A stretch of 64,000 bases of DNA from Plumapathes pennacea (taxonomy: Eukaryota; Cnidaria; Anthozoa; Antipatharia; Myriopathidae), in the NCBI GenBank assembly GCA_964036295.1, contig OZ038463.1, positions 22,803,069-22,867,068 on the forward strand. The letters run 5' to 3'. The translations under genes were made by a program, and so were the position numbers. This document shows, in pieces, positions 10,665 to 20,899 of this stretch. Every line of letters begins with the position of its first letter. The first letter of the stretch is position 1. The notes below the pieces were generated by a model. It did no database searches. It was given only the letters and a program-made list of their open reading frames with translations, and was not told the DNA's origin.

Positions 10665-10978
10665 TTTTTCAGTCAAGCCCCATGATTCAAACATGGGGTG
10701 TTGTAAAGGTGGCCATACGCAGACTGCCCCCTCATAGTGTCTACTCTGAGATGTTCAACTGTAACCCAGAATCCACCCTAAGATAAAAGGTTTTTCCTGT
10801 CAGGCTTAAAAAATCCTGCTGGTTTATTTGTTGTGGTTTATTTGTGGTGGCTTCCATCTGCTGATGTGACCATACATTATTACTATGATGTAAAAATTTT
10901 TTGGTGGCAGTACTATATGTACAAGTATATATAAATTTCCTAATTTCTTTCTTCATGCAAATATAGTTCTTAACACTC

Positions 10979-11846
10979 ATCGGTACGGAGGAGGATATCG
11001 ATTGTCTGTAGGACTATACAAAATCCAAAATTGCACCATACACATGTGGCCTCTCCCTTGGTGTTGCTAGGACAGAAATTGCAGCCTCTAGAACACCTGA
11101 CCCAGCCCATACAGGTTTTCTTGGAAAGTTAAAGGAAATGCTGCCTACTCTGTCACAGCAAGAGGTAAATATTATTTATACTGAAATATCTAGACATACA
11201 TGCAGTTGTCACAAGTGTTGATAATTCATACAAGCTTTTTGTTGATAATCAATTTACTGGTTAGCAGGAATAATTGAGTGACTAGGTGTCAAGGAGCACA
11301 TACATGATAGACACAAAATCACCTAAATGTACTGTGTATTTATATTGTGTAATAATATGTTGAATTCAGATTCTCATCATTAGTTCAATGTAATGTTCAT
11401 ACACTATGTGCATAATGTAACAGCTATAATAAGCTTTTCATGAAAAACTTTAGTTATATCCAGGACTCCTGAAAAACAGGTGCTCTTCTTTCAATAATAT
11501 TTCGTTAAAAAATACACTATATCATGCAAATTTAGCAGTAGAAAATTTGCCAAACATCAGCCTGTGTTTACACCCATTATGACTCATCGGGAACTTCGCT
11601 GACTTCATTTGTGCATTATAGATTAGTTAGTTGATATATTGTTTCTTATTTCAGATTGGTGGTGTAGTGAGGACTACACATAATTATGGAAACAAGTGTG
11701 TAGCCTTCTCATACCATGAACTCCCTGCAGTAATAGAGGGCAGCTATGCAGCTGGTGAAATACATACCTTATTAAAGGATGTGCCTGGAGCCTTAAAGGG
11801 GCGACTGCGCTCTCTAAGTAGTTACTCTCCCTTACCACATTTTTAA
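10979..11846 (+). pseudogene. Two-exon fragment of unknown protein, copy 1
   Basis: Exon 1 (to 11,164) reads APYTCGLSLGVARTEIAASR, then DPAHTGFLGKLKEMLPTLSQ, and ends at a good donor (CAAGAG|GTAAAT). The 490-base intron ends TTATTTCAG. Exon 2 (11,655-11,846) reads IGGVVRTTHNYGNKCVAFSY, HELPAVIEGSYAAGEIHTLL and KDVPGALKGRLRSLSSYSPL, then stops. Copy 2 (23,797-24,656) keeps the same splice sites and even the ATG lost here (ACGG versus ATGG). An in-frame stop eight codons after that ATG argues it is not a working gene as it stands. I do not recognise the family. Confidence 0.5.
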
Positions 11847-12011
11847 AATGTCAAGGGAAGAGACACTGCTGGAAAAAGTGCCTTACGACAAAGTATATGC
11901 ATCCCAGTTGCAATGGTGCCAAAGATATATTCCATCATACAAAGTGGGTTATAATACACATTATCGGAATAATAATATAAAAATTTTGATAGAGCTACAG
12001 GAAAAAAAAAA

Positions 12012-12290
12012 CGTGACAATTTGCTTTGTGGGTTGCAAAGTATCAATACTGTTTTGCACGTGCATTTTGTGTTTGTAATAAATTATTGGAAACGAAAGAT
12101 TTATAAAAACCAATTTTTGTAAGTGGGAAATACAGAAGCACTCAGGCTTTTGTTTGGATGCTCAGAGGGAGATCAACTGAGAAAGTGTGTGTTTGTGTAT
12201 GTATGTGGGAGAGAGAGGGAAGGGGGATACAGATACAAACGAGACAACCAACTGCATTGCAGTATGCGAAAACATTGTTTGGGGAAGGGA
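12012..12290. repeat. Internal dispersed repeat, copy b
   Basis: Same family as 5676-5957, with matching blocks TTGCTTTGTGGG, AAACGAAAGATTTATA, AATACAGAAGCACTCAGG, GGATGCTCAGAGGGAGAT and ACGAGACAACCAACTGCATT. Sequences on both sides differ from those at 5676. Confidence 0.8.
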
Positions 12291-12630
12291 AAAAAATCAA
12301 AGGGGACTTTGCCAAAAAAACTTAAGTGTCACAACACTTGACCAGGATTGTAGTTTGAAGTGATCAAGCTAGTCCTTGTGCTCCCATGTGATAATTGCGT
12401 GGTCGAGTCTCACTGGAGGACAACAACAAATAACATTTCAAACAAGCACAAGCATATATTCTTTCTGCCAAGCAATAAATGACGCAAAGTTTGTATGGAA
12501 TTATCTGGAAAGTTTATTGTGTATTGCAGCACTGGTCAGTAAAAAGTCACTCACAATGTTTTGAAATATTTAAGAATTGTGAACATATTACAGGTGATGA
12601 TGAAGATGACCTTAACACTGCTAACCAGGA

Positions 12631-12745
12631 TAATCCAGATGAAGAGTAGAAGACAATTCATCGTCAAGATGAAGAGAAGACGATTAAAGATCCAGATGAA
12701 GAGAAGACGATTCATCATCAAGATGAAGAGAAGACGATTCATTGG
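12631..12745 (+). repeat. 27 bp minisatellite encoding acidic repeats, copy 1
   Basis: Units of GATGAAGAGAAGACGATTCA plus TCATCAA-type tails repeat about four times. The plus frame would read DEEKTIHHQ-like repeats. Copy 2 (25,450-25,540) has one unit fewer. Confidence 0.75.
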
Positions 12746-13160
12746 TCTCAACACGTCAATTTTTGTCACGTCAGCTATTGTTTTCAGAATAGCACAAAGT
12801 CTGTTCTTTTGGGAATTGATATTCTGTGTATTCTGTTATTCCTATTCCAGATTAGGATTAGACGAAATAGTCCCAAAAGAATGCAACCGAAGTCTCTTTC
12901 ACATACACACATGGACAAATGCTATTTCGCTCAATCTCTCTAAGCAAAAAAAAGATAAATATTAAATAAAATAATAAAAGGAAGAGGAAAGAGCTTGAGT
13001 GCTTTTGTTTTTTTTGCTTTCGTTTCTATGAGTGTTTCAAGTTCCAGCAAATCAAATCAAGACACTAATCATGTGTATAAAACAGTTTTGAAGCCAGCAA
13101 AGCAATTCATCACATAGATCGTTTTTCCATGGAGGGCTGCAGTACTTATTGTTACAATGA

Positions 13161-13690
13161 TCAATGCTCACCAGTTGTAGCATCATAATGTCCAGGAAAG
13201 GAATGGTGAAATATGATGTAGAGAGCTTCAGTGTTGAGTACTGAAGATGAAGGTATGAAGGGAATGTATGGTGAACTTGGAATAGCTATTATCACTACAA
13301 TCGGACATCTTAGAGCATTACTGCAGGCAATGACAGACAGATCGCCAAGGGAACTGTTAAACCAACCAGACTTTGAGAATTCATCAAGTTCACTCTTCAA
13401 ATCAAAGTCCACCCAAGCTTCATACTTCTCACTGTGTTTCAATTTCCTTGCAAAACAAATGGCGCATCAGCATCAATAATGTTTCCAAGTCCACTAGATT
13501 TCACAAAATCAATGTACTGCAAAGTACTGTCACAAACATTGTCCATAACTTTGTACACTTCCTTGACGATGCTTGTGAAGCAGCACCTTCCATCCCCAGG
13601 CACACTATCCAATTTCAATCCAAATGCAGACAAATTTCATGCAAGGAAGAGATGGTTAGGGTTTACAGTGCCAATAGACATTTTGGAGCT
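13161..13690 (-). pseudogene. OTU-type cysteine protease domain, copy 1
   Basis: On the minus strand, from about 13,690 downwards: NPNHLFLAWNLSAFGLKLDS, VPGDGRCCFTSIVKEVYKVM (catalytic Asp and Cys of the OTU GDGxC motif) and DNVCDSTLQYIDFVKSSGLG. After a frameshift near 13,440 it reads YEAWVDFDLKSELDEFSKSG, NSSLGDLSVIACSNALRCPI and NTEALYIIFHHSFPGHYDAT (catalytic His of the HYD motif). OTU proteases cleave ubiquitin chains; OTU domains are common passengers in metazoan Helitron proteins. All triad residues are visible, but the frame is broken once. Confidence 0.75.
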
Positions 13691-14045
13691 TGATAGCACA
13701 ATAGTTATCACCACATTGCAGGCGCAATAGATTGTATCAATAAATATTTTTATAGTAACTGATCAGTTTCTCCACCAAGTGGATATCCACAACTTTTTGA
13801 CAAAGTTATGACACATTCCTTGATGAATGAAACAGACAGATATATCCGAGATGCATTTGTTGCAACCACTCAAAACAAAAATAAAAAGCAAACATTTCAG
13901 ATAAAAAACCGTTCACGTTTATTTGGCACTGTATCATACCATTTATAAAATAAAAACTGGGCAACATAGCAGGCTTTGTGTTGCAATCTTTTAGGGTGTT
14001 TGATGATGATCTTGGGTACAATATTGAGGACGTGATCACATATAT
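13359..14045. other. Segment inverted between the two copies (copy 1 orientation)
   Basis: These 687 bases appear reverse-complemented at 26,154-26,847. Left edge here is GGGAACTGTT|AAACCAACC and right edge CACATATAT|GGAGTTAACC. In copy 1 the OTU frame reads straight through the left edge, so this orientation is probably the original. Confidence 0.9.
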
Positions 14046-14735
14046 GGAGTTAACCAATCCTGTTTGGGATCTGAAATCTAACCAGAAGCATATACTCAAA
14101 AACCAGGATGAAATAATGAAAACTGTTGTTGGTATTGCTGAAACCCTTCAGACGAGACTAAAGAAAGCCCTGGGTGCTTCCTATCAACCGTCAGCCCACA
14201 GATCAACTTCACGGGCCATGTCTACTACCGCGATATCCCCCAGAGTAGGTCCATCCCCATTTCTGCCAGCAGTTGCTTTTTCTATATCCCCGACGACAGA
14301 TTTCTCCCTGAGCAGTGAAGCTGAAGCCCCCATTCCGTCAGTTTCCGTCAACACAAATGACAGCTTATCGATGACCACCTCAGATTTCGAACCGTACATA
14401 GCAATTCCTCAAGAAAACATTCATTTTGCAGCTGCCAATTCTAGTTCCTGCAAAGGTTTTGTGTTAAAACTTTTAGACAGTTTACTTGCAAAAAAAGATT
14501 TATCTGTTCCAGTTTGACCACAGGTAGCAGAAACTATCAGGGGAAATACATAGCAGAAAGTATCATCAAACATCAGTAAAGCAAGCCCTCTCCCCTGCTG
14601 GAATGAGCATTTTCAAAGCTGCAAGAGCTAGATATCCTGGTGAGTTTTGCCGCGTAGCAAACTCAACAGAATTTAGGGAGGCAATAAACATAAAGTGTCG
14701 AAAGACAGTCTTAAAACCGGCTGAAACATAAGCCA
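13978..14735 (+). pseudogene. BEN-like domain protein fragment, copy 1
   Basis: The 179-codon frame reads VFDDDLGYNIEDVITYMELT, a Ser/Thr/Pro-rich middle (residues 70-150) and CKGFVLKLLDSLLAKKDLSV. After a one-base frameshift in a poly-A run, translation continues SSLTTGSRNYQGKYIAESII, SPAGMSIFKAARARYPGEF and STEFREAINIKCRKTVLKP. The helix-rich ending with REAINIKCRK resembles BEN domains, which bind DNA or chromatin and occur in some transposon and viral proteins. The frame is interrupted at 14,516 and at about 14,577. Assignment to BEN is by pattern only. Confidence 0.5.
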
Positions 14736-15678
14736 CTTAAGAGTTTTTTTTTGTGAAATATCAAAGGGAAACTTTGTTGCCGTTGTTTTATTTGCAAACG
14801 GAAGAACTTAAACATAACCTTTCAATTAATATTACAATACCTCTTAAAGAGCATATTAGATAAATGAGGTCAGCATAGCATTTACGTGTGACTACACAAA
14901 CCACAGGAAAGGCATAATGCTCTGTTTGTTACAAACGTGCCTGTCAGGCTGCTTTGCAGGTTTTGAACCAACCGTCAAGTTTATGCTAAAAGAAGTTCAT
15001 AATCCCAGTAAGTGCTTCCTGAGCACATATAATCGCTATCTTTTAGTTTAAAGTTCAGTTGAAGCCGAGAGGTCTGGGTGAAGAGCTGCTCAAGCCGTTA
15101 TCCAGGAATAAAAGAAGTCAAAGCAAGTTTTCCCTGAAGATCTCCTCAGTGACAGATTTCTGATGCTGGAATCTGAGGCACAACCACTTCTGATAAGCCT
15201 CTCCTCTAGCAGCGAGTCTAAGAAGTGATACTGCCAAGCCAGGCACAATGTAAAGTACAGTAAGAATAGGTAAAAAAAAAAAAAAAAAAATTCAAAAAAC
15301 AAAAAACATGTATGTTTAGTTTTATAGTCAACTGATTGCAAGTTGTTCCAAATGTTTTAGTAATCAGTGCTAGACATCTGTTTCAATGTGCGAGTAACAA
15401 GCTGCTGATGTTTCCAAATAGATCTCACTGTGAGTTAACAAGATACTGTTCGGGAGTAAGTCTTTAAGGTTACAAACTGTGGATTCCAAAACCAAAGCAA
15501 AACCAAGGCTTTGATTGACTGGATTTCGCCCAAAAAAAGATTTCAAAAACGAAACTGGTCTCGATCTAGAAATTCAGGTACCTCAATTCATCTTGCCAGA
15601 GTCAGAGTCAGTCACAATCAGAGTCAGCAGAATCATTCATTGATACAGAAATTATAAATACCTCCATGATGGCAAAAG
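14736..15678. other. Non-coding part of the duplicated unit, copy 1
   Basis: AT-rich sequence with a poly-A run at 15,271-15,290 and a small CAGAGT-type repeat near 15,600. Copy 2 has a 120-base segment (27,775-27,894) that is absent here between AAGT direct repeats. No gene seen. Confidence 0.5.
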
Positions 15679-16260
15679 GTGGAGAATAGAAACAGTCAAG
15701 GTACTACCATAACATCCAGTGCCACAGAGATACCAACAACAAATGAGATGGAGTTGCTGGGAGTACCACCAGATAGGCAGTTAAAGTTTGATTCGCATAC
15801 TTCCATTTTTTGTAGGAAAGTAAAGCAGCCAAATAAATGCACTACAAGGCTTAAGAATTTATTGTCGCTATATAGATCGTTTGTATTACCATACTTTTAT
15901 TATTGTAGCCAGGTTTGGCATCACTCTGAGAAAGGAACACTGCCAAACTCAAGAAAGTAAACAAAAGAGCACTGCTATGTTTAAAAAGATAAATCAACAC
16001 CTTATACTGACTTATTAAGCAAAACAAATTTATCTAATCTCAAAGTTGCAGAACACAGGGCACAATTCTCAAAGTTCACAAGTGCCTCACAAATGCAGCT
16101 CCCTTAAGCTTGAGTGAACTTCTGACAACCCGTAAATCAAAGATTAATCTAAGGTGCCAGCACACTCTCAGGCTTCTAAAAGTTCAAACCACAAAACATG
16201 GTCTAAAATCATGGCATTACAGTGGTTCAAAAATAATGGAACTCATTGAAGAATGATATT
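15679..16260 (+). pseudogene. LINE reverse transcriptase C-terminal fragment, copy 1
   Basis: The frame reads MELLGVPPDRQLKFDSHTSI (thumb of a non-LTR RT: LGVxLDxxLxFxxHI), YRSFVLPYFYYCSQVWHHSE and, in another frame, DKSTPYTDLLSKTNLSNLKV. The end resembles LRCQHTLRLLKVQTTKHG followed by a stop. This is the 3' part of a LINE, probably of the CR1/L2 group. Copy 2 at 28,602 keeps the frame better. Confidence 0.7.
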
Positions 16261-16399
16261 CGCGCACATGTTGGTTCAAAAAAACCAATCCCTAATTGTC
16301 ATTTTAGTTTTTAAAGTTTATCCATCACCATGCATGCAGCAGACATTTTTATCTAATTTTAATGGTAGCTTGGATTAATTCAGAAGCCACTTGGGAACC

Positions 16400-16776
16400 G
16401 AAGAGAAATCTCTTTCGACCCATAATTACCGGCAGACTATCAAAATAATCCAGTGCTAAACTAGCTTGGACCATACTTTAACAAACGCACTGCATGCCCA
16501 CTGTTCAGACATTCTACTCCCTACGTCATGATCCTGGGTCCCTCCATTGAATAACATTTCAAGCGCTTTCTCAACAAGTCTCCTGTCCATTTCACTGACC
16601 TTTTAAAGTATTGGAGGCAGAACAATCTCCGAACTTTGGCATTTACACCTACACAGGGTTGCTCACTTCAGACCTCACATCATTCTGTTAGAAATTGGCT
16701 CAAACGACTTACATAACCCAGCCTTCTAACTTGTGAATCTTGATGATCACATCCATGATCTTGTTACCTTCTTGCA
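16400..16776 (+). pseudogene. SGNH-hydrolase remnant cut at the duplication junction
   Basis: Reads PHIILLEIGSNDLHNPAF (SGNH block III with an intact GSND), then VNLDDHIHDLVTFLH, and stops matching SGNH at about 16,776. There the sequence jumps to the start of the duplicated unit. The uncut version is at 29,440-30,060. Upstream, copy 1 also lacks about 30 bases relative to copy 2 near 16,590. Confidence 0.7.
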
Positions 16777-16878
16777 TTTGTCCCAAGTGTTTACTGGTTC
16801 TCTTGTTTTTTGTTGTGTTGTCTTCCATTGGTTGTTCACTTACTTTGGAGCGGCAGCCCCCGGCCACCACACATTTAG

Positions 16879-18012
16879 TTGTTTTATAGGATGCCTTCCA
16901 CTCGTAAGCGGCAACACCCCGAGCAGCTTCCCAGGCATAGTTCACGACCAAGACGCCCCTCTTCACATCAGCCCGGTGAACCTCCAGATGCTCCTGTTGA
17001 ACAACTGACACCTGTAAGCAACTTAACCAACCAGCTGGTGGTGGTTGCAAATAACAGTATAGCTCAACCTCCTGGCCTTGCCCCTGAGTTAGCTCAATAC
17101 ATTGCAGCAGAGGTGTCATGGGTTGTGGCAGCCACCCTGGCGATGGCTTTACCTGCTGCACTACATCCTGCTCCTGTCCTGCCTGGACCTATTCCAGCAC
17201 CAGCACCCCCAGTTTCAGATGCTTTTATTCCTACACTTTTGGTAGCTACCAGGCATGTTGGTGGAGTCGACGCCGCAGTACAGAGGTCTATGGCATCAGC
17301 TCTGCAGGCCCTATTAGGTGAGGGTCCATTAGGTGTTTCCCAACCAGAGTAGGCCTCCCAGCATTTTCAATTCAACGAGTGTGCCCCTTGATGCTAGGCT
17401 TGATGACAAAATTAAGACCAGAATTTGGTTTAATGAATATTTTGAATTTGGCAAATTGTTGCATTCCACTCCAACTGACAACAAATACCGCATAAGCATC
17501 TCAGATACCAAAGGCAATGCAACACCTCCCTGTTTGGAACCCACCCGCAAGGCTAAGGCCATCACCACTATTGACAAGTGGACAAATGCCTTTCATTTCC
17601 TGCCCTCGTGAAGTAGTTCGAGACCTGGCATCTTGGTCCGGTGACTGGAAGTTTCATGACACCAACTTCCAGTTACATGCGGCAGCAAAATCCAGCCAGC
17701 ATGCCTTGGGGAGCCCCTCACTGGGAACTGTGGATATGGGCACAGCATTTTTCCCAGAGTACAACAAAGCCCACTTTTACCAAGCCTTTCCCTTCCAATG
17801 TCCCACTCCCAAAGGGCTATTGTTGGAAATTTCATGCGGGTACTGCTTCCTCGTTGCACTTACAAACATGAGTGCCATAAGTGTGACACCATTCACCCTG
17901 CAAATAAGTGCAATTTTCGTGCCCAAAGATTTCAGGGTGTCAAACCCTCCCCCACTCCAACGTCTTCCGATGCCAGGCCTCGAGCTGCCAAAACCAATCC
18001 AGGTAAGACTAC
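16879..18012 (+). pseudogene. YR retroelement ORF1 (gag-like), copy 2
   Basis: As at 4439-5570. The first 157 codons are open. An extra LDARLDD block near 17,390 is present that copy 1 lacks, while copy 1 has KYS near 5160 that is missing here. The zinc knuckle CHKCDTIHPANKC lies at about 17,870. The homologous path needs several frame changes, so it is not functional. Confidence 0.8.
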
Positions 18013-18123
18013 CGCCCCTCCTTCGACATTACACACCCTCAGCAACCTTATATTTACGAGAAACATTACTTAAGGGCCCAATACTCTGACAGTGTCTACT
18101 TATGAACCAAGATCCATTTGACG

Positions 18124-18204
18124 ATTTGCTTTGCGGAATTTGAAATATCGGTACTGTGTTTTGCTGTTTTTGTTTGTAATAAGTTATTGGAAATGAAAGA
18201 TTTA
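18124..18204. repeat. Internal dispersed repeat, left part in copy 2
   Basis: Corresponds to 5680-5765. It is interrupted after AAAGATTTA by the Helitron and resumes at 19,577 with TATAAACCGATAATG. Confidence 0.8.
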
Positions 18205-18387
18205 TCCCCGAATGAAGGGAGGGAAATACTCACGACGCTAATGCAGTAGTATTATCGCCTTATCGGAGACTCCAAGCGGGTCGCCATCTCGAAATCTAAT
18301 GTTCGTCTGTCAGTCTGTCGTGCAACCTCGTCCCCAGTTTCTATCGCGTCGCTGCAGAACCAATAACAAAGGCCGGATCGATCACGT

Positions 18388-18760
18388 GTGGCCCGACAGT
18401 ATATCGTAGCTGTGTTCACGAAAATGGAAAACTTGAAACACAACAGTCTCACGAAGCTCGTCTTCGAAAGAGAAGGGAACAGGCACGAGCAAGGCGAAAT
18501 CATGAAACGATCAAACAGCGCCTATGACCGATGGCACGAAGCGTGCCGAAGAAACGACTCCGCAAAGAGAACAGCGCCTGAAAGGAAATCGGGAGCTTCA
18601 GAAGCATAAGCGGGCCGAAGAAAATACTCCGCAAAGAGAACAGCGACTGAAAATGAGCAAATCGGCAGCTTCAGAAGCAAAAGCAGGCAGAAGAAAATAC
18701 TCCGCAAAGAGAACAGCGCTTGAAAGCAAATCAGGAGATTCAGACGCCGTTTTGTGTTAA
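18388..18760 (+). pseudogene. Helitron cargo: repeated TPQREQRL-type N-terminal exon
   Basis: Overlapping frames read RAEETTPQREQRLKGNREL, then RAEENTPQREQRLKMSKS, and a third unit in a shifted frame. The DNA unit (CGAAGAAAATACTCCGCAAAG...) of about 62-65 bases repeats three times. Such RANExPQQREQRL repeats form the N-terminus of many metazoan Helitron and related transposon proteins, so this is probably a relic of the autonomous element's first coding exon. The repeat lengths are not all multiples of three, hence the frame slips. Confidence 0.5.
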
Positions 18761-19538
18761 ATTCAGATAGTTATTCAGAAAGGACAAGCAACAAAGGTTA
18801 GTCAGTGGAAATCGAACAATCACCGTGACAAATATATTCTATCCCTCTTCAAGGATGTATTAAAATCTGCATGCTGATCATTTCCCCTCGAAGTATTGTT
18901 TTAATACTCTTCTGTCGCCAGTTTCAGCTACCGTATTCGCTCAGAGCAATCGGAACTTAGAGTCTTGAATGATTTAGCTAGATGTCTTATTTTTTCTTTC
19001 AAGACTAAATGCGGTGTAATCTGACACGTGGTGATTGCAGTGAGAATCGTTCACAAGCCCTTTGAAGTATGACTAGGTCTGAAGCCCGTGTATAACTTGA
19101 AGTAAACCGTTCATGTTTTGCTTTGATTCTGAGAGAAATCATGCTGTTTTGTTCACATACAGAACAATTCGAGTTCATTAAATATGCATGTCAGAGTAAA
19201 AAAACATCGCACAGGAAGCCTATTTAATTGTACTGCCTATGAATTCAAAATTGGAAAATCAGTGTTCCTTTTTTCCTGTACTACGACGGCCGACCAACAT
19301 TAAATTTTGAGAACGTGCTTGGCAGACTGTATGAATTAATTTGACGCGCTGACCGTGGGAAATACGTACTTCGTCACGCAATCAATTCTTTTTTCAACGC
19401 AAAAGTGTAACACACACCATTCTTTTTCTCCTTCCTTTGCGTGTAGCACTTGAGTTCGAAGAAAAGATTGAGTCAACATTTCGGTAAAACAAAGGCTACT
19501 CTTGTTGGGAGTTACCAAAAGTAAAAGTCCCATCAATG
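18761..19538. other. Non-coding interior of the Helitron
   Basis: No recognisable gene. Positions about 19,290-19,536 are shared, reversed, with 38,710-38,816 and 40,042-40,116. A TA at 19,367-19,368 is the unoccupied counterpart of the palindromic transposon at 38,817-40,041. Confidence 0.7.
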
Positions 19539-19576
19539 ACAGAGTGAGGTGGTATCTGTGATTATCGTATTTCTAG

Positions 19577-19869
19577 TATAAACCGATAATGTTAAGCAGA
19601 GAATACAGAAGCACTCAGGGTTTTGTATGGATGCTCAGAGGCCGAATCCCATGCTTGCCAATGTGGAAATGACTGAAAAGAAGGCCATTTTAGATGCAGC
19701 GATGAAAAAGTCTTGCAGTGGACTTGTAGAGGCACTGCACCTCATCGAGAGATTCCTGAACCCAGATACACTGGCACAGAGGATCAGTGTTGCTGAACGG
19801 GTTGCAGCCCTGGGCACATCAGGAGCATTGACATATATGCCAAGCTTATGTGGTTTTCCACTGAACTAA
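19577..19869 (+). pseudogene. Exon-like fragment of unknown protein, copy 2
   Basis: Reads PNPMLANVEMTEKKAILDAA, MKKSCSGLVEALHLIERFLN, PDTLAQRISVAERVAALGTS and GALTYMPSLCGFPLN. The frame is longer than in copy 1 because the upstream 229 bases are gone, joining GCTCAGAG directly to GCCGAATCC. No family recognised. Confidence 0.4.
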
Positions 19870-20329
19870 TAAACAGATTCAATCAATAATATTAGTTGTA
19901 AGTATGAGTGCATAAAGGGTCTATATGGGATAGGCTTCAAAATATTGGTTCAGGCGCAATCTGTTGTATCTTTCTCATCCGCAAAGCGTTCATAAAATCA
20001 AAGCAGCCTTGCCGCTGAAAGCTCACCCATTCTTGTTGGTCGATAGGGTTCACATGGTTTTTGTTTAAAATTTTGTTTTGCTTTTATAGTTAGTGAGACA
20101 ATATTCATTTAACATCATAGAATCATAGAATCTGCTCAAATTTCTGCAGAAAGCACTCTAGTTCAACCCAGAAACTTCCAAAGAATCATCTTTTAGGTTC
20201 ACTATGTTTCTACTGTTCCACTGGTGACAAATAATTGTGTACGAAGCCAGGATTGCAGTCATGATGCTGTAAATAGTGCAGTACAAAATAATATAAATCA
20301 AAATCACATTGTTATGTTGTTATGTTTGT

Positions 20330-20870
20330 GCAGTTAGTTCCTCAAACAACAAAGATTGTGACTCTTCAGCTCTTGAGGAACGAAAAGCTTATTTGAGAGA
20401 TTATGAAAGAAAGCAAAGAATGGATCAACAATACCTTGCTAAAGAGAAACTAATGAGAATGCACATAAAACAGAAAAAGTAATCCCAAATAAAACAAAAA
20501 GAAAATGAAGCTAAGGAAATATACAGAGAAGAAAACTCAGATCATGTGAAAAAAAAAGACAGGCCAGAAAAAGAAAAAGGGAAAAGGACCCAGATCTTGT
20601 TAAAGGAAGAGACAAGGCAAAAAAAATCCTAAAACTAAAAGAAAAACAGATGAAGCAAAAACAAAGAGTAAACAAATTTAAAACCATTGAGGGTCTTATT
20701 AAACAATTTTATGAAAATATTAAATGTGGACCTGAGTATGTGTGTACTTGCTGTGATCAACTTTGGTACAAAGCTGGTGTAATTATGTCATGAACATTCA
20801 TTCAACTCAGATCTTAATGCATCAGATCTTAATGTGAACAATTCTGAATGGATTTGTAGCCATGCCAAGC
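20330..20870 (+). pseudogene. Helitron-like protein N-terminal fragment, copy 2
   Basis: Matches 6755-7326 with more damage: the poly-A/Lys run and about 30 bases nearby are lost. EYVCTCCDQLWYKAGV is retained near 20,740, followed by a stop. Confidence 0.6.
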
Positions 20871-20899
20871 CATGCCATTTGTGGCCATGCCACCCTCTA

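Larger units (their letters stand above)
4342..16776. repeat. Tandem segmental duplication, copy 1
   Basis: From about 4342 (CTTGTCCCAAGTGTTTACTG) to about 16,776 the sequence is repeated in the same order and orientation at 16,777-29,750, with long stretches differing only by scattered substitutions. At the junction, sequence that in copy 2 runs into an SGNH remnant (29,750) is joined directly to the start of the unit. The overlap at the join is only two or three bases (TT/TTG), so the join looks non-homologous. Confidence 0.9.
18205..19576 (+). mobile_element. Non-autonomous Helitron, 1,372 bp, with empty site in copy 1
   Basis: Starts TCCCCGAATGAAGGGAGG and ends GTATTTCTAG, inserted between A (18,204) and T (19,577), without target-site duplication. 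Copy 1 preserves the empty site AGATTTA|TATAAACC at 5765/5766. A hairpin with stem ACAGA (19,539-19,543) and TCTGT (19,555-19,559) and an 11-base loop lies 13 bases before the terminal CTAG. 5' TC, 3' CTRR, the subterminal hairpin and A/T insertion are the defining Helitron traits. No Rep or helicase is encoded. Relatives are at 61,038-61,577 and, reversed, at 38,668-40,116. Confidence 0.93.
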
